Positions 12,789 to 12,952 of a stretch of 12,952 bases of DNA are shown piece after piece (position 1 is the stretch's first letter; each line of letters opens with the position of its first letter). The position numbers and the translations under genes were made by a program. Below the pieces are notes generated by a model, which worked only from the letters and a program-made list of their open reading frames with translations, had not been told where the DNA came from and did not search any database. Location of the stretch: the NCBI GenBank assembly GCA_050010255.1, contig JBEKLJ010000138.1, positions 1 through 12,952 on the forward strand, in the 5' to 3' direction. The stretch is from JBEKLJ01 sp050010255. GTDB lineage: Bacteria; Acidobacteriota; Terriglobia; Bryobacterales; Bryobacteraceae.

Positions 12789-12952
12789 ATGTTCATCATA
12801 GGTGAGCTTGTTAACTGTACGCGCAAGCGCATTCGCGCCGCGGCCGAAGCCAGAGACGCCGGTTACATCAAGGAAGTCGCCCTCAAGCAGGCGGACGCCG
12901 GAGCCAGCATGCTGGATGTGAACGGCGGCATCGCCGGGCAGGAAGCGGAGTG
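12789..12952 (+). CDS. N-terminal fragment of a methyltetrahydrofolate/corrinoid-type methyltransferase (DHPS-like fold)
   Basis: The gene runs off the right edge after 54 codons. FIIGELVNCTRKRI followed by ARDAGYIKEVALKQADAGAS and MLDVNGG is the first half of a dihydropteroate-synthase-like TIM barrel as used by methyltetrahydrofolate:corrinoid methyltransferases (AcsE/MtvA/MtgA-like), which carry the pattern IGE.xN...Q...GA..LD.N.G. Dihydropteroate synthase itself (FolP) is less likely because it lacks the IGExxN opening. Its position directly behind the MetF-MetV fusion supports a methyl-group relay between methyl-folate and a corrinoid protein, perhaps for O-, N- or S-demethylation. The substrate and partner genes lie outside the window. 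Confidence 0.75.
   Translation, partial: MFIIGELVNCTRKRIRAAAEARDAGYIKEVALKQADAGASMLDVNGGIAGQEAE

Overview
This GC-rich window reads as a chromosomal fragment of a free-living, Gram-negative-type bacterium. The gene style (FliA/WhiG-family sigma factor, AsnRS, DdlA-type ligase, compact divergent promoters, a secreted SagB-like nitroreductase, a DUF1906 protein) would suit an Acidobacteriota member such as Bryobacterales/Solibacterales. That placement is my inference from protein flavour; no rRNA or other taxonomic marker is present. Most of the window is housekeeping. There is no CRISPR array, transposase, phage gene or obvious defence system.

Layout. Positions 2-3427 run rightward: the tail of an unidentified gene, asnS (asparaginyl-tRNA synthetase), an arginase-family gene and ddl (D-Ala-D-Ala ligase). 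The arginase and ddl genes overlap by ATGA. Next come two leftward genes: a FliA/WhiG-type sigma factor whose DNA-binding region 4.2 is broken by a deletion and frameshift, and a PP2C-type protein phosphatase. A compact divergent promoter region separates the phosphatase from the rightward pair uppP-ftsK (undecaprenyl-diphosphate phosphatase and DNA translocase), which are spaced 2 nt apart. ftsK converges on a secreted SagB-like nitroreductase gene, and the two stop codons lie inside one perfect 30-bp palindrome. Further leftward genes are a DUF1906 (Rv2525c-like, glycoside-hydrolase-like) protein, deoC, and a clear selenocysteine tRNA gene (selC) just upstream of deoC. The right end returns to the plus strand with a methylenetetrahydrofolate reductase fused to a Cys-rich MetV-type domain, followed by the start of a methyltetrahydrofolate/corrinoid-type methyltransferase.

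How the genes relate. ddl and uppP serve peptidoglycan precursor synthesis and the lipid carrier cycle, and FtsK serves division and chromosome segregation, so the left two thirds is loosely a cell-envelope/division neighbourhood. The right edge is a one-carbon (folate/corrinoid) module that continues beyond the window. The tRNA-Sec gene shows that the genome probably decodes UGA as selenocysteine, but no selenoprotein is recognisable here. The observations most worth following are the damaged sigma factor, selC and its promoter geometry, the palindrome shared by two stop codons, apparent leaderless promoters, and the MetF-MetV fusion with its methyltransferase.
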